Of a stretch of DNA of 10,264 bases, positions 1-7,371 are shown one piece after another. The stretch covers positions 53,331-63,594 of the forward strand of contig NW_003151274.1 in assembly GCF_000003605.2 (NCBI RefSeq), in the 5' to 3' direction. The DNA is from Saccoglossus kowalevskii. Its lineage: Eukaryota; Hemichordata; Enteropneusta; Harrimaniidae. Within the stretch, counting starts at the first letter, position 1. Each line of letters opens with the position of its first letter. The position numbers and the translations under genes are program-made. The notes beneath the pieces are model-generated. The model saw only the letters and a list, made by a program, of their open reading frames with translations. It made no database searches and was not told the origin of the DNA.

Positions 1-297
1 AGGTTTTTCCCATTGAAATTGTGAGCACTGTGGAACGGTTCAATTTTACTATTTTTTCATCGACTTTTCAAAAGTATATTGTGTAAACATATATCTACTG
101 TAACGACTTATGCGAAACAAGAAATGTTTGAAATTCGTTTGAACAATGTATCATTGCTCAATTTAAAAAAATAAAGCGTTCAACATTCGTAACACATTTT
201 TAGACTTTTTGTTTTAAAAATGTTAGAAAATAAATTTTGATTGTAAGAAATGTATATTCTGTAAGTGAAAAAATAAATTGTGATCGGCTATATCTTA
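1..297. other. AT-rich DNA, no recognisable gene
   Basis: No reading frame here looks like a protein; the minus frame that crosses 200-391 is low-complexity and runs into the MITE. An AATAAA sits near 169-175 within an A-rich stretch but has no gene to serve. Nothing else is seen. Confidence 0.6.
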
Positions 298-527
298 CAG
301 GAAGCTCATTGGGGCCAAATTCAAAGAGTAACAAAAAAGAAATATCTCGAAATTTCGACTTAGCATTCCGAATGTTCACATGACATCTCAAAAATTCGAC
401 TTAGCAAATCAAAATCTTGACTTAGTATCTCGAAATTTCGACTTGTGGTTATTTCGAGTTTATAAATCGTTATTTTGAGATATTTCTTGTTTTGTTACGT
501 TTTACATTTAGCAATAATGGGCTTCCG
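298..527. mobile_element. MITE with ~60 bp terminal inverted repeats and TA flanks
   Basis: The left end (298 to ~357) and the reverse complement of the right end (527 back to ~466) align along about 60 bases. The matching blocks are GGAAGC, CATT, AAAT, GTAACAAAA and GAAATATCTC, with roughly three quarters of bases identical by eye. A TA dinucleotide lies directly outside each end (296-297 and 528-529), as expected for a target duplication of the Tc1/mariner type. The element is ~230 bp, has no coding capacity and could fold into one long hairpin. Its middle holds a ~21 bp tandem repeat. It would have been moved by a transposase encoded elsewhere. The class is inferred from TA flanks and length; the ends do not match a named family that I recognise. 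Confidence 0.78.
344..447. repeat. ~21 bp tandem repeat inside the MITE (5 units)
   Basis: Five units of 20-21 bases start at 344, 365, 385, 406 and 427. Units 1 and 5 begin ATCTCGAAATTTCGACTT; units 3 and 4 keep the CGACTTAG or TGACTTAG end; unit 2 is the most diverged. Units 1 and 5 hold the perfect 12-base palindrome TCGAAATTTCGA (347-358 and 430-441). The first unit overlaps the inner part of the left inverted repeat, so the array probably grew from a piece of the terminal repeat. Confidence 0.8.
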
Positions 528-1170
528 TAATATGTTGTGTGGGTTGACATGACATTAATTTAATTCAGTTTATTGAGAAAATTCAGCGATGTTGTTATGC
601 CATTTGGTAGGCAATCAACATGTACATGTAGGTCTACCATTGTATTCAAATTTATTGTTGTCAACTTTGGACGTGTTTATACACACCTATAAATATCCAA
701 TTATAGCATTCATGCAATATTACGACGTGCCTTGCCCTTATGATGACGAATTACTTACTGAAGGTTGAAGTTGTGGTCATCATAGGCACTGTATTAACAA
801 AGATGGTGACTTTGTTTAATTTTGAGAGGTTGAAGTATTTAGTGCACGTCGCGATTAGGTGGGGAATCTTAAATTATTAAAATACTATATTATATTTAGT
901 TTAAGTTTTAGTTCGATTTTAAATATTTGAAACCGTAATATATGTAGCAGCAGAGTTTGCATTTTACTAATATCTCATTTCTTGTGTGCGAAATGTACTA
1001 TAAACAAAGTTCACTAATCTAGGACTTGGCAATTCAGAGCCTAACGTGTGTCTGTGTTTCTTTGCATCTAAACGTCGTGTTGGTAACTGTGTAAAGCGTA
1101 GGATTTTTTGATAACGACATTTTCATCATAGCGAGTGTTTTAATAGTACGTATCGCCCTTTGCCTCTTTT
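528..1170. other. Unassigned AT-rich DNA
   Basis: No supported gene. The only notable item is the 15-mer TATTAACAAAGATGG at 792-806, whose relatives occur in both dispersed repeat copies (1412-1426 and 7446-7460) and at 8260-8274. This hints that diverged repeat material extends into this stretch. Confidence 0.5.
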
Positions 1171-1255
1171 GACAAATATAAATGACTATACACAATGCAC
1201 TGAAGTTTGAAGTGTGATGGTAGTCACTCTGCGCCTATGTGACATCAGTCATATA

Positions 1256-2042
1256 TTACAAATACAAATGAGTTTTACACAATGCACACCATGTGACAAA
1301 TGCAAAAAAAAATACTTATTAGTAACCAATTATTGAATCAGCGATAATGCGATGCTTATTGTGATTAAAATGACCTTGTTCATGCACCAATAATTTCAAT
1401 TACTCGTCACATATTAAAAGAGATGGCGACTATGATTTTTTTACAAAAGAAAAATACACTACTATGTAATTCCTGAAATCAGACGCTGCGTTGCGTGGGT
1501 CTGCACGTTATATACATAGTCATACAACCTTTTCTAAGGATAAACCAGTGGCAGAAGAAAGACATGCCACGACATGCAACTATGCGAGTGGAGCCATACG
1601 CGAAGCAGTATCACGATCACTGTGATTTGACATTTTATGAATTTACGAAGAACTTTATTTGATGTTACTTATTTGCTTTACTTTCTATTTCAGCACTTGC
1701 TATGAGTTTACAATATTCATGTACCAAAGAGTCAACTCTGGTATTTATTGCACATTAAGACCAGGCGCTTTCCAATAATGTTCTTAATTGAAAAAAATTG
1801 CGTCACGTAAACATTTGAACTCAGGCACAAATGCATTTCACTGGCATTTCTAACAAAACTAATAGCACAAGCAGCTATTTAATATTAAGTTGTACGAGAT
1901 GGCCGCTGCTCTCGGAAGTACTGAATCGATATCCATCTCACGTCGCACAATACTTTCACCGTACTCCCATCTTGGTGCTGTGCATCAGTATCATAATAGC
2001 ATCATATTATATTGACGAGTAGAAATTCGAATAGTAATGCGC
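1256..2042 (+). repeat. Dispersed repeat, copy A
   Basis: This stretch is related to 6538-7853 in the same orientation. Anchors seen by eye: 1256-1303 matches 6538-6585 at 43 of 48 bases; 1434-1475 matches about 7492-7531 around CACTAC and TAATTCCT; the stretch near 1938-1965 (TCACGTC, CAATACT, TCACCGT) matches about 7762-7790; and 2008-2042 matches 7817-7853, including TATTGACGA and TAGTAATGCGC. Similarity between anchors is patchy, so the copies are old. I see no coding sequence in it. The end at 2042 lies right beside the broken 3' end of the LINE. A pyrimidine run ending in CAG near 1680-1693 resembles a splice acceptor but has no supported exon. Confidence 0.65.
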
Positions 2043-2049
2043 ATGCCAA

Positions 2050-2611
2050 TTACTTACTTACAGTCTATATCGCTGCAACATTGCTTAAATATATTTAAAA
2101 ATGCCAATTCATTTCCCACCCCCTGCGATAGCCAGGCTTCCCCATACCAGATGAAAATAATATTTTTTAACTGATAATGCCCAACATTGTTGATTACTTT
2201 GAGATTTACAATACTGAAAATGATAACACTTAAAAACATATCTACTTTCATTCATTTTTAGTATATGCAACCAATATATAATAATACGTAAAAACATTTG
2301 TACTTTTATAGTATAACGCCCCAATTTCCCCTCTTAATGCAAGAGTGGATGAGTTGTCGCCTACATTCAGAACATATCTACAAAATTTATTATGAATATT
2401 TTCTATATGCTTGGCATCGTAAAACCCCCAAATTTAGCTATCATATAATAAAATCGGTAGTACCTTTGAATCGAACACTGTAAATAGCAAATTGATTGGT
2501 AAGTATTTGTAATGCTGTAAATCTTTTTTTCAGATTAAAAATACATTTGCTGGCCTGATTTGCGATTGGTTGCTGGGCTTGAAAATAAGTTCCGACGGAT
2601 GAAAACATGAT
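2050..2611 (-). pseudogene. LINE C-terminal domain, cut off before its end
   Basis: After the thumb the frames give NQASKCIFNLKK (about 2530-2565), FDSKVLPILLYDS with a TAA where Glu is expected, then IWGFYDAKHIENIHNKFC and LNVGDNSSTLALRGEIGALYY (2475-2290). Then YWLHILKMNESRYVFK (2225-2280 region) and EAWLSQGVGNELAFLNIFKQ (2070-2130 region) follow in two other frames. The WLSQGVGN block is recurrent near the C-terminus of some invertebrate LINEs. The reading breaks off after SDIDCK at 2054. Family members usually go on for some tens of residues and a 3' untranslated region; neither is present. Confidence 0.8.
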
Positions 2612-3513
2612 TCATAAATAGTTATAAAACGGTACCACTTCAATTCGTTTTCCTCTGAAAACCCAGCTCTTGTAGTTTTTCATCCGCCCACCCCTTCTGA
2701 ATAAAATGATTTTGGTTTTTGATATGTTCACTGACAATTCCATTGTTGACAATAAGCTGAAAGACGATCTATTAATCTTTGCAGTGCGATTACACTGAAA
2801 CTCAATAGGCATAGGTAGTCGGCATACAATAAGTATGTAAAATATCAACATATACACCTGAATATATCCAAGTATAAAGACTTTGCCCAATATCATTAAT
2901 GAAAAAAAAATAACAGTAGAGAGATAACCAAGCCTCGTTGAAGTCCGGAACTACAGTTGAAAACATCAATTAAACCACGTGACATTTTAACACAAGCTGT
3001 TATATTGCGATATAGTGAGTACAATAATTTAGATAACTTACCCCGCAATCTAGTTTTCACTAATTTATAAAAACAAATCATAATGGTTTAATCTGTCAAA
3101 AGCTTTTTCGAAATCGACAAATGCCACGTATACTCTTCCCCATTGCCAAACAAATACTTGTTAATTATTGTACTTAGAATAAATATATTATCTACAGTTC
3201 TATATCCTTTTCTAAAGCCTGCTTGTTCTTCTACTGTTTTACTACAAATATCAAACTATGTTTGCAATCTTACACATACAATCTGGGTAAATACTTTACC
3301 AAGGACACAAAGCAAGGTAATACTATAATTATTAGGATGGTTTCCAGCACCCTTTTTATGAATCGGGGAAATCATACCTCCCGTCCATGATTTAGGGAAA
3401 TTACCACTTTCCAGAATGATATTAAATAGTCTTCGTATATATTCAAATATAAAGACTGGTGCGTTCTTTAAAAGTTCAACAGTGATACCATCCAAACCAG
3501 AAGCCTTTCCATT
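2612..3513 (-). pseudogene. LINE reverse transcriptase domain, inactivated
   Basis: In order: SNGKASGLDGIT (about 3481-3516), IRRLFNIILESGNFPKSW and ISPIHKKGAGNHPNNYS (3495-3256 frame), a TAG where Trp is expected (3256-3258), then EEQAGFRKGYRTVDNIF (3181-3230). Motif A is AFVDFEKAFDR (3092-3126) with its Asp intact. Motif B is GLQRGLVIS (2920-2946), with the usual Arg-Gln order swapped. FINDIG follows, and motif C is LYADYLCLL near 2806-2829, where the second Asp of YADD is Tyr (codon TAC at 2815-2817). The thumb region has NISKTKIILFRRGG and VVPFYNYL, then TGA where Gly is expected. There are at least four frame changes. The enzyme would have copied LINE RNA into DNA; this copy cannot. Confidence 0.92.
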
Positions 3514-4199
3514 GGACTTTTGATAACACTAGTTTTAATCTCATCTAAAGTAATGGGCGTCGTTTAAGTAATGGACATAGTTTACGTCAGTAAATTCTTG
3601 TGTATTTCCCATATCGACATTATCTACAAATTCTTTAATTAATTAAAAAAACTGGCAATGATGAGTTTTATGAATTAACTATTCGTACCACACCTTAAAA
3701 GATATATTCTTAGATGGGCTATGCACGCTGGTTTCGAAAAAAAGACCAACAATCTTTTGAATTTCTATCCCTTGCTGCAGATAAAAACCTTCTCACACAT
3801 CTTATGATGATATTCCTCCTTCTTTAATGAAATAATATTTTTATCTTGCTTTTTAGCCTGACGAAGAGTTACTAACATTTACTCACTCCTACTATTTCGG
3901 AACCTCAATAAAATTTGTTGTCAAACCATTCACTTTTCTATTTCCTTAGTAAAATTATGTGTACTCCATTGTTTTAACATGCCATAACCACAGCTTTTAA
4001 TTATGTCAATTAAGACGTCATTGGCTTCATCAACAAGTCAAGAATCAATTGCGTTATGTAATTCAGCAATACGTGTCTTAATATCATCATTAATAAAGTT
4101 ATTTTTATATGCAAATTTTGAAGTCCAAACATATCGATTCGGTAAGTGCAAAACGTTTGTATTGTTATTACATTTTGTCTTCTTTGTGAACTGACGATA
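3514..4199 (-). pseudogene. LINE linker between endonuclease and reverse transcriptase
   Basis: Weaker but readable remnants lie in the expected place: NRYVWTSKFAYKNNF (4096-4142 region), then FINDDIKTRIAELHNAI, a TGA, and LVDEANDVLIDIIKSCGYGM (down to about 3979). Further on come LRQAKKQDKNIISLKKEEY (about 3797-3862) and NSKDCWSFFRNQRA near 3722-3763, the KKxEY and FW pattern usual before LINE reverse transcriptases. Stops and indels are dense here, more than in the enzyme domains. The stretch about 3530-3720 shows nothing I can align with confidence. Confidence 0.65.
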
Positions 4200-5010
4200 C
4201 ATGCTCCTCTGAGAGTATAATTTAGTGGCAACTGGTCCGATTCTGAGCGTTTATTCACACTGAAATATTCAAACAAATGGAAGTTGTCTTCCTTTACCAT
4301 GACATAATCAACGACACTTGCCCCGTTATGTGTTATACGTGTATAAAATCCACTATCATTCTCATGAAATAATCTCCCATTAATAATCCTAACACCAGTA
4401 CTTTTACAAAATTCAAAGAGTTCCTTACCATAAACATCAACCTCAGTGTCAAACGAGTGTTTTTTTGGCAATGCGGAATCTGCTACATACTCATACGAAA
4501 CAAGCAATTTCCTTACGTCATCATTCATAATGTAATTTAATTGGTCACCCGTTCTTCCATTAAAATCAGCGGTTATCATTGGCATGAAATTTGTGTATGT
4601 GTTTATGCATTGCGATCTCATCTTCTAAAATATCTAAAACACATTCATTTGCATAAACAATTGACCCAATAGGTGATCTGTAAACAACTGTCATTACAAT
4701 TTTAAGACAATTACTACAATAGCTTGGTGCAATTAACACCCAAAACATGTTGTCTGATGTACTTGTAAGTTTTTGGATGTGCAAATCTGTTAAACCTTTT
4801 GTAAAGAACGAGATACCACCTGATTGCCTACCCAATTGTGAATGTTTTGGCCTTGTGACAAGCAATGCTTCGATATATCATTGTTACGTGACAACCATGT
4901 CTCTACAAAACAAACATAATCAAACTGACCTGCATAATTAATAAAATGATTATCACCTAGCTTTGAAAATAAATCCATTAATATTCCAACCCAAAAATTT
5001 TAGATTTCTA
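4200..5010 (-). pseudogene. LINE apurinic-type endonuclease, inactivated
   Basis: The domain is spread over three frame segments: LKFLGWNING (4983-5010), 4978-4860 with FDYVCFVETWLSR (catalytic Glu at 4901-4903), 4865-4600 with GRQSGGISFFTKG and MTVVYRSPIGS, and 4621-4200 with ITADFNGRTG (catalytic Asp and Asn near 4559-4567), RIINGR, SVVDYVMV and SESDQLPL. The last motif is normally Ser-Asp-His; the His is Gln (CAG at 4232-4234), which removes the general base. The wild-type role is to nick target DNA for priming. Frame changes lie after WNING, around 4860 and around 4615. Confidence 0.9.
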
Positions 5011-5428
5011 TTATCATTTAAATAGATATTATTAGTATTAGTCCTTTTATGGTTGCCGAGTTTGATGTCGTTACTTGCCTCATCAAATACATATAACTTG
5101 TTTTCAATTTTTAACTTATCGTACTTGAGATGTGCGGTCTTCCCTTCCGATCTTGTTTTCATTAAAGAAGTGCCGAGTTTTCTTCTTTTCTCACGCTCTT
5201 TCGTGGAGAAATCTTCAGTGATTCTGTAGTTAGTATCCTTTAATTTATATCCCGCTTTTAATACTGGTTCCCGTTGTTTATATTTTGAGAATTTAGCAAT
5301 GACAGGTTTTGGTCTCACTTTAGAGTTATACAGTCTGTGTATCTTTTCAAATTCAATTAGATCACCATTTATGTCCAAGTTGGTTGTAATAAATTTCTTC
5401 ACCTTAGTTTTCGTGTGGTTCAACGTTT
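4953..5428 (-). pseudogene. LINE ORF1-type RRM/C-terminal domain fused to endonuclease start
   Basis: The 156-residue frame begins with the body of the RRM and passes IHRLYNSKVRPKPVIAKF, KQREPVLKAG, ITEDFSTKEREKRRKL and RSEGKTAHL. These match the order found in the L1 ORF1 nucleic-acid-binding region (the Transposase_22 family), which packages element RNA. After about 40 further residues, without any stop, the same frame reads LKFLGWNING, the first strand of an APE-type endonuclease with its metal-binding Asn. It then goes wrong (FIFKAR, stop at 4953-4955), while another frame continues with LFSKLGDN. ORF1 and the enzyme part are therefore in one frame here, unlike mammalian L1, where they are separate. 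Confidence 0.82.
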
Positions 5429-5692
5429 GCCTTCTTCCAAAGTCCCTTTAAAAATCGAGTTATCTCTTTTCATCTGTCCTTCCTGTTTATCGGTCATTTC
5501 CTCTAAATTTTCATTATTTATTGTTACAATTGTTTCCTTGGCAATTTTCAATTCATGTTTCAAATCGGTTACATCATCGGTTAATTTATTTACCTTTCCG
5601 TCAAGGTCTTTCGATAGCTTATTTATGTGTCTACTCAGGTCTAATTGTGTACTCTTCAGTTCTCTCATCAAGTCATCCATAGTTGTGTCGCC
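5420..5692 (-). pseudogene. LINE ORF1-type coiled-coil segment
   Basis: From the ATG at 5680 the segment reads 86 residues rich in Leu, Lys, Asp and Glu with heptad spacing (for example LSKDLDGKVNKLTDDVTDL), a trimer- or dimer-forming coiled coil as in L1 ORF1 proteins. Its end, RDNSIFKGTLEEGKR, is the start of the RRM-like fold. A TGA at 5420-5422 stops this frame, yet the next frame carries on directly with TLNHTKTKVKKFI, so a one-base change at about 5421-5428 split the protein. The coiled coil normally multimerises the RNA-binding chaperone of the element. Confidence 0.8.
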
Positions 5693-5716
5693 TTATGAAC
5701 TAGGAGAATTCACTGG

Positions 5717-5931
5717 CTAAGCTTTCTCTTGTCTGTTTGATAGCCTCGGAGTAAAGTCATCCGTTAATTTAGATTGTTTCAAATGCTTTTTTCTACTCTT
5801 TGGGAGTCCAGGATTTCTCTCGACATCACCAGCACATAATAACAAAGACAGCAACAACAAGTGCAATACAAAAAGGTCACTTTCAATGGAATCTGACACA
5901 CCTGTTACTGCCAACCGCGAACACCATGGCT
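5717..5931 (-). pseudogene. LINE N-terminal leader with 2A-like motif
   Basis: The frame opens after a stop at 5930-5932 and has no in-frame ATG; an ATG at 5925-5927 is in another frame, so the true start was probably lost by a one-base change just downstream of it. Counting from the TTG at 5914, residues 14-28 are strongly hydrophobic (a run of Leu), residues 29-36 are GDVERNPG, and then comes a basic stretch (KSRKKH) and a Ser/Thr-rich tail. A TAG at 5717-5719 closes the frame, but the same frame continues beyond a second stop (TAA at 5693-5695) into the coiled-coil segment, so both stops are probably decay in one original frame. Confidence 0.8.
5801..5875 (-). other. 2A-like ribosome-skipping motif, last Pro changed to Leu
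   Basis: The translation reads LLLLSLLLCAGDVERNPG followed by Leu-Pro. The 2A consensus is D-V/I-E-x-N-P-G-P, where the ribosome skips the bond between the last Gly and Pro. Here the codon after Gly is CTC (5804-5806) where the motif requires Pro; Pro codons are one transition away, and a Pro follows immediately. The rest of the motif and the hydrophobic upstream part, which is typical of 2A-like leaders in animal LINEs and resembles a signal peptide, are intact. Loss of the final Pro is expected to abolish skipping in this copy. Confidence 0.85.
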
Positions 5932-6102
5932 ACACAAAGCAAACAATTTTTGCTCTGTACACCCCCAAAGAGATGGGGATCATATAATTTAAGTCATGAA
6001 AATAATCGTATATAGTTGATATAAAAAAGGAAGTTTGCATGTTTACTTAGACAATATTTGTTTGTTGTCATGCAAACTACTATTCAAGTAGTGAAAAATA
6101 GA
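5932..6102 (-). other. Region upstream of the LINE leader, with a hairpin
   Basis: If the LINE transcript began here this would be its 5' untranslated region, but no boundary or target duplication is visible. AGTTTGCATG (6032-6041) and CATGCAAACT (6069-6078) are perfect inverted repeats of 10 bases around a 27-base loop. No protein frame is supported. Confidence 0.4.
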
Positions 6103-6129
6103 GTCTGTCCAACTACTACGTTAGAAGTC
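6103..6129 (+). repeat. 27 bp direct repeat, left copy
   Basis: It begins GTCTGTCCAACTAC and matches 6376-6402 at 25 of 27 bases, 273 bases apart. Both copies are preceded by an A-rich run after AGT (6090-6098 and 6360-6370), so the duplicated stretch may be longer. It could be an old target duplication around the block that holds the ribozyme motif, or the remains of tandem units. Confidence 0.8.
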
Positions 6130-6208
6130 TTCATTGAAGTATGCAAGCACACCAAGTGGTTAATATAGTGGGTAATATGAAATAGTAGCTCAACCAGAAC
6201 TTGATCTT

Positions 6209-6274
6209 CAAGATTTTATTTCTACCGACGTTTCGGCAATTCATAGATTGCCTTCATCAGGGTCAAACAACTTG
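6209..6274 (-). ncRNA. Hammerhead-ribozyme-like motif (type I, minimal stem III)
   Basis: On the minus strand the order is CTGATGA (6254-6260), an A, stem II GGCAAT/ATTGCC with loop CTATGA, then GAAAC (6230-6234) and GTC. The conserved core boxes CUGAUGA and GAAA are exact. Stem III can only be the palindrome ACGU (GAAACGUC), and cleavage would fall after the C of GUC at 6228. Stem I can form from ACC/GGU next to the core, then UUU/AAA and CAAG/CUUG (6271-6274 with 6209-6212), with internal loops. Such diminished stem III ribozymes are known around Penelope-like elements and act as dimers. Against full activity: one extra A lies between the core and stem II. No Penelope coding sequence is seen nearby. 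Confidence 0.72.
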
Positions 6275-6375
6275 CAAAAATAAATGGAAATAAACTGACA
6301 GTTGAGTTATAGGATCCACACAAGTGGATGCAAGGGACATCATCAAAAGGGATAAATCGAGTAAAAAAAAATGGG

Positions 6376-6402
6376 GTCTGTCCAACTACAACGTTAAAAG
6401 TC
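6376..6402 (+). repeat. 27 bp direct repeat, right copy
   Basis: Partner of 6103-6129, differing at two positions. It follows a run of nine A at about 6363-6371, which could be a short tail of an element inserted on the plus strand. No second ribozyme core follows this copy, so it does not start another full unit. Confidence 0.8.
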
Positions 6403-6573
6403 CATTTAGTTTTGCCAGTTTGAAGCTGCTGTTAACCATATATGCATAGGCTTTTTTGATTTTATATATTTTCATCACGTCATCACGTCATTGCTGTCAA
6501 AGTAATTTTATAGGGCTTATCATACTTTGCTTCCTCTTTACAAATACAAATAGGTTTTACACAATGCACGTCA

Positions 6574-6689
6574 TGTGACTAATGCAGAGTCAATACTTAT
6601 AAATAACCTAAATATCCAATTAATCTATCAGTGATAATTCTTGTTTTTTCCTTCAATGACCTTGTGACTAATGCAGAGACAATACTTAT
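6574..6689 (+). repeat. 89 bp-spaced direct duplication in copy B
   Basis: TGTGACTAATGCAGAG plus CAATACTTAT occurs at 6574-6600 and 6663-6689, differing at one base in 27. The stretch between them includes AATCTATCAGTGATAAT and a TTCAATGA block. Confidence 0.85.
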
Positions 6690-6691
6690 TT

Positions 6692-7320
6692 ATGGCAAGG
6701 CCGACATTGGGTGCGGAAGAAAATTTTGTATTTGCCCGTAGTAAATGGTGGTCAATATCTCACACATCTGCATGTCCCATTGACAGTATGCGCATTGAGT
6801 ACATGAAGCGGTATTTATACTCCGATCATAACGATCCTTGTTTTAAATTTACTGATTATCGTCATCTTGCTGCATTTTACTCTGACTTGCGACGTTGTTG
6901 GAAGTCACTTGACAAGAAGCGTATTTTAATGACTCAAACGTAACCATCATTCTTGCTGAACCATTGTTAAACAATCCGCAAATTTGTCATCCAGTGCGTA
7001 AATCAACCATAAATACAAAATTAAAGGACAACTTAGTAATCTAATCACCTCAGTTTCCAGCTACATTTTTCAGACGAGCTGAATTTGCCACTATACAACT
7101 TGAAAAACGGCGCTATTTATAAATACCTCATAGCGGTTATGAACAACATTTTTGTCATTCGGACAGACTTAACACTGTTTGGCGTAATCTGCTGGACTTG
7201 TCCTCAGATATAAAACCCAATCTTAAAGGGTGTTACACACGCACACCCCTCTCCCCATCACAAAAATGTTCAATAAATGTTAGGGATTTTTTTAATTTCA
7301 CCCGTGAATTAAAAATTACT
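6692..7320 (+). pseudogene. Broken protein-coding-like segment, not recognised
   Basis: From the ATG at 6692 the frame gives 83 residues to a TAA at 6941-6943, with a mixed, protein-like composition: FVFARSKWWSIS, IEYMKRYLYSDHND, FKFTDYRHLAAFYSDLRRCW. From 6937 another frame goes on, TIILAEPLLNNPQICHPV, a TAA, FFRRAEFATIQLEKRRYL, a TAA, then HSDRLNTVWRNLLDLSSDIK and a Cys/Pro-rich stretch to SINVRDFFNFTRE near 7313. Joined across one frame change this would be roughly 200 residues with two stops. I do not recognise the family and see no catalytic motif. It is absent from copy A and flanked by repeated DNA (6612-6689 resembles 7329-7398), so it looks like an insertion or captured piece. The actual start is uncertain. 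Confidence 0.5.
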
Positions 7321-7371
7321 TATTATCAATCTATCAGTGATAATGCATCTTGTCTTGTCTTTCAATGAGTT

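Larger units (their letters stand above)
2050..5931 (-). mobile_element. Decayed APE-type LINE with 2A-like leader, nearly full length
   Basis: All the pieces of a non-LTR retrotransposon lie in one order on the minus strand: hydrophobic leader with 2A-like motif, coiled coil, L1-ORF1-like RRM and C-terminal domain, apurinic-type endonuclease, linker, reverse transcriptase and C-terminal domain. Such elements copy themselves by nicking target DNA with the endonuclease and reverse transcribing their RNA at the nick. This copy cannot: I count about ten frame changes and several stops, and key residues are replaced in both enzymes. No 3' untranslated region or poly(A) tail is visible at the low-coordinate end, where homology stops inside the C-terminal domain near 2050. 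The 5' side extends at least to 5931, where a stop closes the leader frame upstream. The clade is not assigned; the ORF1 architecture is L1-like, but the leader resembles 2A-bearing elements of other clades. Confidence 0.92.

Noticed and set aside
344-447. Possible CRISPR-like array of ~21 bp units
   Set aside because: Units are contiguous without spacers, lie within a MITE, and the context is animal DNA; it is a simple tandem repeat.
1670-1700. Splice-acceptor-like TTTACTTTCTATTTCAG
   Set aside because: No open, protein-like exon follows, and the region belongs to the dispersed repeat.
1831-2022. Plus-strand frame of 63 codons
   Set aside because: It lies in repeat copy A, and the corresponding part of copy B does not keep the frame.
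5415-5720. Plus-strand frame of 101 codons opposite the coiled coil
   Set aside because: It is the antisense of the heptad-rich LINE segment, whose minus-strand reading has clear family features.
6184-6220. TAGCTCAACCAG resembles a tRNA A box, hinting at a tRNA-derived SINE head
   Set aside because: No B box or tRNA fold follows at the expected distance, and the strand is opposite to the ribozyme motif.
6103-6402. Penelope-like element terminal repeats with a reverse transcriptase or GIY-YIG gene
   Set aside because: Only the ribozyme motif is present; no Penelope coding sequence was found in the window.
6692-7320. Possible endogenous viral element
   Set aside because: No viral capsid, polymerase or helicase motif is visible in the translated pieces; origin left open.
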